This document shows positions 55,434 through 63,141 of a stretch of DNA of 64,000 nt, piece after piece. Below the pieces are notes generated by a model. That model was not told the origin of the DNA, did not search any database, and worked only from the letters and a program-made list of their open reading frames with translations. A program made the position numbers and the translations under genes. The stretch is from Loktanella sp. DSM 29012 (GTDB lineage: Bacteria > Pseudomonadota > Alphaproteobacteria > Rhodobacterales > Rhodobacteraceae): contig NZ_FOEJ01000001.1 in NCBI RefSeq assembly GCF_900110705.1, forward strand, positions 255,501 to 319,500, read 5' to 3'. Position 1 is the first letter of the stretch. The number at the start of each line of letters is the position of its first letter.

Positions 55434-56633
55434 CTAGGCGTCGAAATCCGGCAAAGTTGGCCTGAAAGTCGCGTCAAGCGTTGCCGTGCGATCCGCCGAT
55501 CTGAGCAGCGACAGTGTCACACTATCACGCCGCAGATCGTCCGGGTCGACATTTTTCAAGATCACGACCTGTTCTTCGTTCTGGACCAGACCCGATTGGC
55601 CCTCTGGCACGGAAAGGCTGATCTGTGTATCCGCGCCGACGCCCCGGATCATCAATGTCGGTGTCAGCGTCGTGTCAGGGTCCAGCCCGTCGGGGAGTTC
55701 GACCTGAAAATCGACGGTCTCTGTCGCAGGATCAAAGTCAAAGATCGTTGTCTTGCCTGTCGTCGTCGCGACAAAGCTGTCGGTCCCCTGATTGCCCGTC
55801 AGAAAGGCGTCGCCATCCGCGCTGATCAGGGTGTCGTCGCCAAATCCACCGTTCAGCCGTGATACAGCCTTGCCCGCGTCGGCACCTTCGGGTTCATAAG
55901 TGCCTAGGGTATCATCGCCGGTGCCGCCAAACAGGCTGTCGCCGATGCCCGACATCACGTCGTTCCCGGCCCCGCCGTCCATGCGCGTGCCGTCCGGGGA
56001 AGCAAATTCGTTGATGGCGACCATGACATCGTCACCGTCATCGCCTGACAGCACGCCAGCCTCACCCTGATAGACAATTATGTCGTCGCCGTCGCCGCCG
56101 AACACTGTATCTGGATTACGGCCCGAGGCGATGAGGTCGTCACCCGCGCCACCGTAGATGATATCGAACCCCTGTTCGTCGATGATGATGTCGTCGCCGT
56201 CGCCACCATCGGTCTCGTCACGACCGACGCCCGGCAAGATGAGGTCGTCGCCCGCGCCACCGTCGATATCGTCCGAACCCGATCCACCGACGAGAAGGTC
56301 GCGACCTGCGCCGCCACGCAGCAAGTCATCACCTGCGGCCCCGTTCAGAATGTCCGACCCTGCACCGCCGATCAGAACATCGTTGCCGCGAAATGCCTCG
56401 ATCTGGTCATCACCATCCGCGCCGGTCAGCGTGTCATCGCCGACTGTCCCGGTGAGGGTCTGATCTGCATCGGGCGATGATACGGGTGTCGGCGCAGACG
56501 GCTCGGACACTTCTGTCTGGCCCAGCGTCAGACCCTCGTCGTTTGCAAGATCATCGTCGGAATCATCATCGTCCGTCGTGAATGCGTACAGCAGACCGAT
56601 CCCCAGCAAAGCTGGCAAGACGAACAGTTCCAT
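55434..56633 (-). CDS. membrane-anchored RTX calcium-repeat protein B
   Basis: 399 aa, ATG at 56633 with AAGGA upstream; a TTG two codons earlier is weaker. The N-terminus MELFVLPALLGIGLLYAF and the following Asp patch and DGLTLGQTEV are nearly identical in pattern to protein A, showing tandem duplication. RTX units are fewer and less regular (about 65-285), and a distinct C-terminal domain (about 290-399) ends the protein. First gene of the pair, 50 bases before A, behind an AT-rich promoter region. Function unknown. Confidence 0.8.
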   Translation of the reverse strand: MELFVLPALLGIGLLYAFTTDDDDSDDDLANDEGLTLGQTEVSEPSAPTPVSSPDADQTLTGTVGDDTLTGADGDDQIEAFRGNDVLIGGAGSDILNGAAGDDLLRGGAGRDLLVGGSGSDDIDGGAGDDLILPGVGRDETDGGDGDDIIIDEQGFDIIYGGAGDDLIASGRNPDTVFGGDGDDIIVYQGEAGVLSGDDGDDVMVAINEFASPDGTRMDGGAGNDVMSGIGDSLFGGTGDDTLGTYEPEGADAGKAVSRLNGGFGDDTLISADGDAFLTGNQGTDSFVATTTGKTTIFDFDPATETVDFQVELPDGLDPDTTLTPTLMIRGVGADTQISLSVPEGQSGLVQNEEQVVILKNVDPDDLRRDSVTLSLLRSADRTATLDATFRPTLPDFDA

Positions 56634-56920
56634 CGTCAATCCTTTGACAAGAGACGCATTGTTTCCGAAATGAATACAATATAAAAATCAATGCGTTATA
56701 ATTGTGGCAACATGACCTTTGTCGAATGTTGCCGTGGAGTCAATGCCGACAATGTAGGGCATTTGTCCCCTCCATTGCGCGAATGGATAAGTGGCCTCTC
56801 CCTTTGGCGGTGCGGCGTTGCAATGCGACCTTCCCGCCGTTGTCTTGGACGCCGGTCATTCGCATGCTAGCCTTGCCTTGGTCGCATGGGACACCGGTCG
56901 CGATCTGTTGGGGGAAAGTT
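56634..56920. promoter_or_regulatory. AT-rich divergent promoter gap with an inverted repeat
   Basis: 287 bases between the RTX pair and the MscS gene. The 56640-56720 part is strikingly AT-rich. Arms ACGCATTG (56654-56661) and CAATGCGT (56689-56696) form a perfect 8-bp inverted repeat with a 27-base spacer. A TATAAT-like hexamer lies just beyond it on the plus strand. Likely operator/promoter region; no regulator gene is adjacent. Confidence 0.5.
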
Positions 56921-58282
56921 ATGGCCGTTCACGATGACCTGTTGCTGGCAGCAGAGACCCCTGAAACCCCGATCGCGGAAATCGTCGGCGTCGGTCACGA
57001 TCTGATCCAGCAGGCCGAGGTGTTCATATCGTCGCTGTGGCGTCCGTGGATCCTGTATCAAATCCTGATTTTCGTCGGGATTTTCCTGGCCGCGCATATG
57101 GTGCGGCACATCTTTGCGCCGCGTCTGCGCAACTGGATCAAGGAACGCGAAGACTGGCCGATGTGGCGCATCCGCTGGATGCTGGTCGTGCACCGACGTC
57201 TGCGGGGCATCGCATTTGTCGTGATTATCTGGCTGGTGATCTTCGTCATGCAAGAGGTGACGTGGAACAGCCGCAGCTATCTGTTGCAGATCATCGGCAA
57301 TCTGGCGCTGGCATGGCTGCTGGTTGCCCTGACGACCCGCTTGATCGGCAATCCCTTTATGCGTGGTGTGGCCCGCTATACCCTGTGGGCCTGGATCACA
57401 CTGCGGATTCTGGGGCTGACGGATGAATTTTCGGCGCTGCTGGACAGCGCGGCATTTCACATCGGCGAGGTCCGGTTTTCGCTGCTGCAACTGGTGCAGG
57501 CTATCCTGGTCATCGGTGTGCTGTGGATCGGTGCGCGGTTCTTGTCCCGCACCGCCACGGGACGCATCCGGGGGAACAACGACATCAGCCCGTCCATGCA
57601 GGTGCTGGCGGTCAAGGCGATGCAGATCGCGCTGTACAGTGCTGCAGTGTTCATCGGCCTGCGAACCATCGGGATCGACCTGACCGGGCTTGCGGTCCTG
57701 TCCGGTGCCATCGGTGTGGGTCTGGGTTTCGGCCTGCAAAAGGTGGTGTCGAACCTCGTGTCCGGCGTCATCATCCTGTTGGACAAGTCGATCAAGCCCG
57801 GCGACGTCATCAGTCTGGGCGATACCTTTGGCTGGATCAATTCGCTGGGCGCGCGATACGTCAGCATCACCACACGCGACGGCAAGGAATACCTGATCCC
57901 GAACGAGGACCTGATCACCGGTCAGGTGGTGAACTGGTCCCATTCGAACGAATTCGTGCGTCTGGATATCTATTTCGGCACGGCCTACAGCGACAATCCC
58001 CACGATGTCCGACGGATCGCCATTGCAGCGGCGCAAAGCGTGGATCGCGTTCTGTCCTCGCGCCCGACGGTCTGCCATATCGTCGGGTTCGGCGACAGTT
58101 CCGTTGACTACATCCTGCGGTTCTGGATTTCGGACCCCACCGGCGGTCTGACCAACATCCGCGGAAACGTCTATCTGGCGTTGTGGGACGCCTTTGCCGA
58201 AAACGGCATTTCGATCCCCTTCCCGCAGCGAGAGGTCAAGGTTCTGGACGATTCTGTCCTTTCGACGCGCCAAATAGACTGA
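56921..58282 (+). CDS. MscS-family mechanosensitive channel
   Basis: 453 aa from the ATG at 56921, with GGGGGAAAG upstream; 73 codons of open frame before it lack a ribosome-binding site. An N-terminal extension has about five helices (35-250). The MscS core follows: pore helix GAIGVGLGFGLQKVVSNL, then the beta domain VISLGDTFGWINSLGARY and the vestibule to the C-terminus. Opens under membrane tension to release osmolytes. Confidence 0.92.
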   Translation: MAVHDDLLLAAETPETPIAEIVGVGHDLIQQAEVFISSLWRPWILYQILIFVGIFLAAHMVRHIFAPRLRNWIKEREDWPMWRIRWMLVVHRRLRGIAFVVIIWLVIFVMQEVTWNSRSYLLQIIGNLALAWLLVALTTRLIGNPFMRGVARYTLWAWITLRILGLTDEFSALLDSAAFHIGEVRFSLLQLVQAILVIGVLWIGARFLSRTATGRIRGNNDISPSMQVLAVKAMQIALYSAAVFIGLRTIGIDLTGLAVLSGAIGVGLGFGLQKVVSNLVSGVIILLDKSIKPGDVISLGDTFGWINSLGARYVSITTRDGKEYLIPNEDLITGQVVNWSHSNEFVRLDIYFGTAYSDNPHDVRRIAIAAAQSVDRVLSSRPTVCHIVGFGDSSVDYILRFWISDPTGGLTNIRGNVYLALWDAFAENGISIPFPQREVKVLDDSVLSTRQID

Positions 58283-58361
58283 AAGTGTCTGAAACGCGCG
58301 AAGATAAACAATCTCGTGAAGAATTTGCATGCGTTTTCTCTGGCCTCGCGTCAGCGTTGCT

Positions 58362-58375
58362 TTACCTTGGGGTAA
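58362..58375 (+). promoter_or_regulatory. inverted repeat upstream of the YadA-like gene
   Basis: TTACC-TTGG-GGTAA, 14 bp, ending 27 bases before the ATG, in a gap of 120 bases after mscS. It could be an operator for the adhesin. Confidence 0.3.
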
Positions 58376-58402
58376 GTAATGATTGCATAGGGATTAGGTA
58401 AA

Positions 58403-60052
58403 ATGACGATTTCCAGAAAAACGATGTGGACGGGGGTCGCAACCGCGGCGCTGCTGGCGGGTGCGCAAGGTGTTGCAGCACAGGCCTACGGCGATGGTGG
58501 CGGTATCGCAGTAGGGACCGATTCTGTCGCGCTTGGCCCGAATGCCATCGCACTTGGGACCAATTCTGTTTCTGTCGGCAGCATCGCATCCAACGGCGGT
58601 GAAGGTGCCACTGCGGTTGGTTCCAATGCTGTCGCGTTTGATGCCGACAATACCGCCGTGGGCTATTTTGCGAATACGTCGGGCCAAGGTGCCGTCGCAG
58701 TCGGTGGGCAGAACAATTCTGGCGATGGGATCGGTGCTTCTGCGCAGGGTATCGATGCGGTCGCAGTTGGTGCAGGTTCTGCAGCAACCGGAAATTCGAC
58801 GACTGCCATCGGCGGTGAATCGGTGGCGACGGGTGCCGGCACGACCGCCATCGGCTGGCAGTCAGCAGCCACAGGAGAGCGTGCGCAGGCCTTTGGCCAC
58901 CTTGCGACCGCGCAGGGTGAACGCTCTTTGGCCATCGGTGAAAACGCCGACGCCCAGAGCGATTTCGCGACGGCAATCGGAAACGAGACGACAGCGACCG
59001 GGATCGACGCCTTGGCCATCGGTGACAGTGCTGCGGCGGACGGCAATTCCACCACGGCGGTTGGTGGCGAATCCGTGGCGACCGGCCCGGGCACGACGGC
59101 GATCGGCTGGCAATCCAGCGCAACGGGGACACGGGCGCAGGCCTTTGGTCATCTGGCCGATGCGACGGGTGCATTTTCCACGGCCGTGGGCGAGGATGCG
59201 GACGCGCCGGGCGATGGCGGCATCGCGATCGGTTACCAATCGCGCGCGAACGGTGTCGATTCCATCGCCATCGGCAGCGACGATGCGGGCGGCACCGCGA
59301 CCACGGCAACCGGCAATTCCACGACAGCAATCGGTGGCGAGGCAACGGCGAACGGTGATGGTGCAACGGCAATCGGCTGGCAGGCCGCGGCAACCGCGGA
59401 ACGTGCGCAGGCCTTTGGTCATCTGGCGCAGGCCAGTGGCGTGCGATCCACCGCCGTGGGTGAGGCCGCGAATGCATCCGGTGCGACCGCGCTTGCCTTT
59501 GGCAACCGGTCGACCGCATCCGGTGACAACTCCATCGCCATTGGCAACGGTGCCACCGCAACCCGTGCGAACCAGGCCGTGATCGGCACGAATGTGCATA
59601 CCTACACGCTGCCCGGCATCGCATCCGAGGCAAGCCGGGACGCCCAGAGCGGCAAGCTGCGGCTGGTCACGTCGGACGAGAATGGCAATCTTGCCACGAT
59701 CGAATCCGATATCATCGGCCAGATCAACGGTGCCTTTGGTGCCACGAGCCAGCGCCTGAATGACCTGGAGGGTGGTGTCGTCGCCAACAGCGCGGCCATT
59801 GCGCAGAACCGCAATGACATCCTGACCAACCGGGACGGCATCGCGATGGCGATGGCGCTGAACACGCCTTATGTCGATCCGAACGCGACCTACGCCGTTT
59901 CGGGCGGTCTGGGTTTCTTTGACGGGGCGCAGGCCTTTGCCATGTCGGGGGCCTACCGCGTGGATGCGCGCACGCAACTTGACGCTGGCGTGACCTACGG
60001 CTTCGACCAGAGCAAGGTCGGCGGCCGCGTGGGTGTGACATACTCGTGGTAA
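58403..60052 (+). CDS. YadA-like trimeric autotransporter adhesin
   Basis: 549 aa. Signal peptide at about 1-27 (ending VAAQA). A head of about 14-residue YadA units (xAxAxGxxSxAxG pattern, with repeated TTAIG and AIGxxS) runs from about 30 to 400, arranged in a larger repeat (three copies of GNSTTA...AQAFGHL). A short stalk/neck follows (about 400-470; NDLEGGVVANSAAIAQN), then the C-terminal beta-barrel anchor (about 480-549, ending GVTYSW with a terminal aromatic). It trimerises in the outer membrane. The stalk is much shorter than in YadA. Binding target unknown. Confidence 0.9.
   Translation: MTISRKTMWTGVATAALLAGAQGVAAQAYGDGGGIAVGTDSVALGPNAIALGTNSVSVGSIASNGGEGATAVGSNAVAFDADNTAVGYFANTSGQGAVAVGGQNNSGDGIGASAQGIDAVAVGAGSAATGNSTTAIGGESVATGAGTTAIGWQSAATGERAQAFGHLATAQGERSLAIGENADAQSDFATAIGNETTATGIDALAIGDSAAADGNSTTAVGGESVATGPGTTAIGWQSSATGTRAQAFGHLADATGAFSTAVGEDADAPGDGGIAIGYQSRANGVDSIAIGSDDAGGTATTATGNSTTAIGGEATANGDGATAIGWQAAATAERAQAFGHLAQASGVRSTAVGEAANASGATALAFGNRSTASGDNSIAIGNGATATRANQAVIGTNVHTYTLPGIASEASRDAQSGKLRLVTSDENGNLATIESDIIGQINGAFGATSQRLNDLEGGVVANSAAIAQNRNDILTNRDGIAMAMALNTPYVDPNATYAVSGGLGFFDGAQAFAMSGAYRVDARTQLDAGVTYGFDQSKVGGRVGVTYSW
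58790..59425 (+). repeat. three long direct repeats inside the YadA-like head
   Basis: A 38-codon block beginning GNSTTA and ending AQAFGHL occurs at 58790-58903, 59042-59155 and 59312-59425. The spacing is 252 and 270 bases (84 and 90 codons, six or so head units). Nucleotide identity between copies is visible but imperfect, so the copies are not very recent. Confidence 0.85.
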
Positions 60053-60063
60053 TCACGCGCCTG

Positions 60064-60528
60064 ATGCAAAAAGATGTGACGCCGTGGCTATTTGCTGCGG
60101 CGTTCGCCGTTTCGGTAGCGGTGGCCCCCAGCGCCGCACAGGCGCAGGATGTCGAGCAAAGCTTTGCCGTGGCGTTGGTGCGCGATGCGCTCACTGCGGT
60201 CGCGCAGGCGAACGCGACGGGCAATTATACCGTCCTGCGTGACTACGGGTCGGCGCAATTCCGGTCGGAGAATGACGCCACCGACCTTGCCATGGCGTTT
60301 GCCCGTCTGCGCAGCGAACGGCTGAACCTGCTTCAGGCGCTGGTCGTGGACCCCGTCCTGCAACGCGCCACAAGTGCGCTGAACAACAGTGCCATGCGGC
60401 TGACAGGTTATATTCCGGTGGACGACCGGGCCATTTCGTTCGACATGGAATTCGTGAAAGAGGGCGGCACCTGGCGTATCTTTGCGCTGCGGGTCGGGGA
60501 ATACACCGCACCGGCTGCACAGGACTAG
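60064..60528 (+). CDS. small secreted protein following the adhesin
   Basis: 154 aa from the ATG at 60064, with a signal peptide (about 1-27, ending SAAQA). A GTG at 60046 overlapping the adhesin stop is an alternative that would add six residues. The mature part has a helix pair (ALVRDALTAVAQANATGNYTV), then a beta-prone end (FVKEGGTWRIFALRVGEY) reminiscent of SnoaL/NTF2-like folds. Not recognised. It is so close to the adhesin that cotranscription is likely. Confidence 0.65.
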   Translation: MQKDVTPWLFAAAFAVSVAVAPSAAQAQDVEQSFAVALVRDALTAVAQANATGNYTVLRDYGSAQFRSENDATDLAMAFARLRSERLNLLQALVVDPVLQRATSALNNSAMRLTGYIPVDDRAISFDMEFVKEGGTWRIFALRVGEYTAPAAQD

Positions 60529-60573
60529 GCTGGCGGATGGGCGACACCCTGCCGTCCGCGTCAACCACGGTCG

Positions 60574-60602
60574 TTGAATTTTTACACGGCCGGGTCTAGA
60601 TT
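60574..60602 (+). promoter_or_regulatory. putative sigma-70 promoter for rsfS-rlmH
   Basis: TTGAAT (60574-60579) and TAGATT (60597-60602) are separated by exactly 17 bases, about 55 bases before the upstream ORF and 111 before rsfS. Confidence 0.45.
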
Positions 60603-60656
60603 GATCGCACGCCAAGTACCGGGGCGGTTGAAACCGGTGCCATTCTTCGGAGGACG

Positions 60657-60716
60657 ATGAACTGTCTTTATCCACCCCGGCAGCACACACTGCCACCCGC
60701 GAGGAACGCACTGTGA
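60657..60716 (+). other. 19-codon upstream ORF overlapping the rsfS start
   Basis: GGAGGACG is placed for the ATG at 60657. The frame reads MNCLYPPRQHTLPPARNAL and stops at TGA 60714-60716, overlapping the rsfS GTG as GTGA. Either a coupled leader peptide or the remains of an rsfS N-terminus shifted by a one-base indel, since the rsfS frame upstream also reads protein-like but lacks a start codon. Confidence 0.4.
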
Positions 60717-61069
60717 CCGGTGCAACCTACAACGCTGACCAACTGCTTGACGCAATCCTGACATCGCTGGACGACGACAAAGCCGAGGAGGTTGTGAAAA
60801 TCAACCTGCGCGGCAAGTCCGAAATGGGTGACTGGATGGTCATCGCCAACGGTCGGTCCACCCGTCAGGTGTCTGCCATGGCAGAAAAACTGGTCGCCCG
60901 CATGAAGGAAAAATTCGGCGTGCTGTCCAAGGTCGAAGGCAAGGATGTCGGCGACTGGGTCCTGATCGATACCGGTGATGTCATCGTTCACATCTTTCGC
61001 CCCGAAGTGCGCGAATTTTACCAGCTCGAAAAGATGTGGATGCCCGGCGCGGACACCGCCGCCGTCTGA
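60713..61069 (+). CDS. rsfS: ribosome silencing factor RsfS
   Basis: 118 aa starting at GTG with GAGGAA upstream. Binds L14 on the 50S subunit and blocks joining of subunits in starvation. Core segments: LDDDKAEEVVKINLRGKSEMGDWMVIANGRS, GDWVLIDTGDVIVHIF and the end YQLEKMW. The stop overlaps the rlmH start (TGATG). A short upstream ORF precedes it. Confidence 0.95.
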   Translation: MTGATYNADQLLDAILTSLDDDKAEEVVKINLRGKSEMGDWMVIANGRSTRQVSAMAEKLVARMKEKFGVLSKVEGKDVGDWVLIDTGDVIVHIFRPEVREFYQLEKMWMPGADTAAV

Positions 61070-61539
61070 TGAAGCTGACCGTTTGCGCGGTCGGCCGCCT
61101 TGTGTCCCGTTCCGAGGAACGGGCACTGACGGACGATTACATGTCCCGCTTCACCCCCGCCGCGCGCCGGCTGGGGTGGGGACCCCTTACCGAAATCGAG
61201 GTCGAGGACCGCAAATCGCTTGGCATGAGTGCCGAGGCGGAATTGTTGCGCCGCGCCATTCCCAAAGGGGCGGTCATCATCGCGCTGGACGAGCGCGGCA
61301 AGCCGATGACATCGCCGGATTTTGCCGAACGGCTGCGCAATTACGGCGATCAGGGGCGCGACGTGGCCTTTGTCATCGGGGGGGCGGATGGCATCGACCC
61401 CGGCCTGCGGGCAGAGGCCGACATGCTGCTGTCGTTCGGGTCGATGGTCTGGCCGCACAAGCTGGTGCGGGTCATGCTGGCCGAACAGATCTACCGCGCC
61501 GCGACCATCCTCACCGGCTCGCCATACCACCGCGCCTAG
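61069..61539 (+). CDS. rlmH: RlmH, 23S rRNA pseudouridine-1915 N3-methyltransferase
   Basis: 156 aa SPOUT-class methyltransferase. IIALDERGKPMTSPDFA, FVIGGADGID (SAM knot) and SFGSMVWPHKLVRVMLAEQIYRA are typical. The ATG overlaps the rsfS stop. The rsfS-rlmH pairing is widely conserved, so both act in ribosome maturation. Confidence 0.96.
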   Translation: MKLTVCAVGRLVSRSEERALTDDYMSRFTPAARRLGWGPLTEIEVEDRKSLGMSAEAELLRRAIPKGAVIIALDERGKPMTSPDFAERLRNYGDQGRDVAFVIGGADGIDPGLRAEADMLLSFGSMVWPHKLVRVMLAEQIYRAATILTGSPYHRA

Positions 61540-61620
61540 GTTAAACCGCAGCTGATGCGACGCGGGGCATTTTCCCTCGCCGTCGGTTACGTTACGTCCT
61601 TGTGCAAAAGGAGACCCGCG

Positions 61621-63141
61621 ATGACCCGATCCGTGCCGAAACCCGTAGTGCTGTGCATCCTTGATGGCTGGGGCGACCGCGACGCACGCGAAGGCAATGC
61701 GCCCGCGCTTGCCAATACCCCGCATTTTGATCGCATCAGTGCCACCTGTCCGCGTGCGCAACTGACGACCCATGGCCCGGATGTGGGTCTGCCCAGCGGC
61801 CAGATGGGCAATTCAGAGGTGGGTCACACCAATATCGGTGCGGGCCGCGTGGTGGCGATGGATCTGGGGCAGATCGATTTGTCGATCGAGGACGGCAGCT
61901 ATCCCACGCAGGACGCGCTGCGCAGCTTTATCGCGACATTGCAGGACAGCGGCGGACGTGCGCACCTGATGGGTGTGGTGTCGAATGGCGGTGTGCATGG
62001 TCACATCGCGCATCTGATCGAAACGGTGCGGGTTTTGCACGACGCAGGTGTCCCCGTCGTCGTTCACGCGATCACCGACGGGCGGGACGTCGCCCCAAAA
62101 TCCGGCGCGGATTTCATGGCGCACCTGCTGGATGCGGTCCCCACCGGCACCCGGATCGGGACCGTCATCGGTCGCTATTATGCCATGGACCGCGACAATC
62201 GTTGGGAAAGGGTCGAAACCGCCTATGACGCCATGGTGCGCGGACGCGGTGCAACGGCTGAAAATCCGACGGATGCCGTGGCACAGGCCTATGCTGCCGG
62301 ACAGACCGATGAATTCGTTCCTGCCACCGTCATCGGGGATTATGCAGGCTTTGAACAGCGCGACGGTCTGTTTTGCCTAAATTTCCGGTCAGACCGCGCG
62401 CGTGAAATCCTCGAGGCAATCGGCAATCCCGATTTCGACGGCTTCACGCGCGATCTGCCGGAACTGGCAGCGCGGCTGGGCATGGTCGAATATTCGGACC
62501 GCCACGTGGCGTGGTATGACGCCGTGTTTCCGAAACGCGATATCGTCAACACCCTGGGGGCCTGGGTGGCACAGCACGGGCTGACCCAGTTCCGGCTGGC
62601 CGAGACCGAGAAATATCCGCATGTCACCTTCTTTCTCAATGGCGGCAAGGAAGAGCCGGAGACAGGCGAGGACCGTTTCATGCCGAAATCGCCCAAGGTC
62701 GCGACCTATGATCTGCAACCCGAAATGTCCTCGGCCGAGGTGACAGAGGCTTTTGTCGGTGCCATCGAAAAGAGATACGACCTGATCGTCACCAACTACG
62801 CCAACCCCGACATGGTGGGGCATACGGGCGATCTGGATGCTGCAATCGCGGCCTGCGAATCCGTTGACCGCGGGCTGGGTCAGGTGCTCGCGGCACTGGA
62901 TCGCGCCGGTGGTGTGATGATCGTCTGCGCCGACCACGGCAATTGCGAAACCATGGTCGATCCCGAAACGGGCGGGCCGCATACGGCGCACACCATCAAT
63001 CCGGTGCCGGTCATCATGGTGGGCGGTCCGTCCGGAACGACGCTGCACGATGGCAAGCTGGCGGATCTGGCCCCCACGTTGCTGGCGCTGATGGGACTGG
63101 AACAGCCACCCCAGATGACCGGCCGGTCGTTGATCGACTGA
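61621..63141 (+). CDS. gpmI: 2,3-bisphosphoglycerate-independent phosphoglycerate mutase
   Basis: Manganese-dependent interconversion of 3- and 2-phosphoglycerate. 506 aa from the ATG at 61621, with AAAAGGAG upstream. The N-terminal LCILDGWGDRD, the phospho-Ser in PSGQMGNSEVGHTN, VHAITDGRDVAPKS, FRSDRAR and CADHGNCE are intact. The stop overlaps the EnvC-like gene (TGATG). Confidence 0.97.
   Translation: MTRSVPKPVVLCILDGWGDRDAREGNAPALANTPHFDRISATCPRAQLTTHGPDVGLPSGQMGNSEVGHTNIGAGRVVAMDLGQIDLSIEDGSYPTQDALRSFIATLQDSGGRAHLMGVVSNGGVHGHIAHLIETVRVLHDAGVPVVVHAITDGRDVAPKSGADFMAHLLDAVPTGTRIGTVIGRYYAMDRDNRWERVETAYDAMVRGRGATAENPTDAVAQAYAAGQTDEFVPATVIGDYAGFEQRDGLFCLNFRSDRAREILEAIGNPDFDGFTRDLPELAARLGMVEYSDRHVAWYDAVFPKRDIVNTLGAWVAQHGLTQFRLAETEKYPHVTFFLNGGKEEPETGEDRFMPKSPKVATYDLQPEMSSAEVTEAFVGAIEKRYDLIVTNYANPDMVGHTGDLDAAIAACESVDRGLGQVLAALDRAGGVMIVCADHGNCETMVDPETGGPHTAHTINPVPVIMVGGPSGTTLHDGKLADLAPTLLALMGLEQPPQMTGRSLID

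Noticed and set aside
53989-56633. Regular repeats that might suggest a CRISPR or satellite array
   Set aside because: They are codon-level RTX nonapeptide repeats inside open frames, without uniform spacers.
56867-58330. 487-codon minus-strand open frame over mscS
   Set aside because: Antisense shadow; His/Gln/Asp-rich composition typical of such frames.
58362-59633. 423-codon minus-strand Arg/His/Pro-rich frame over the adhesin
   Set aside because: Arises from the repeated codons of the YadA head read backwards.
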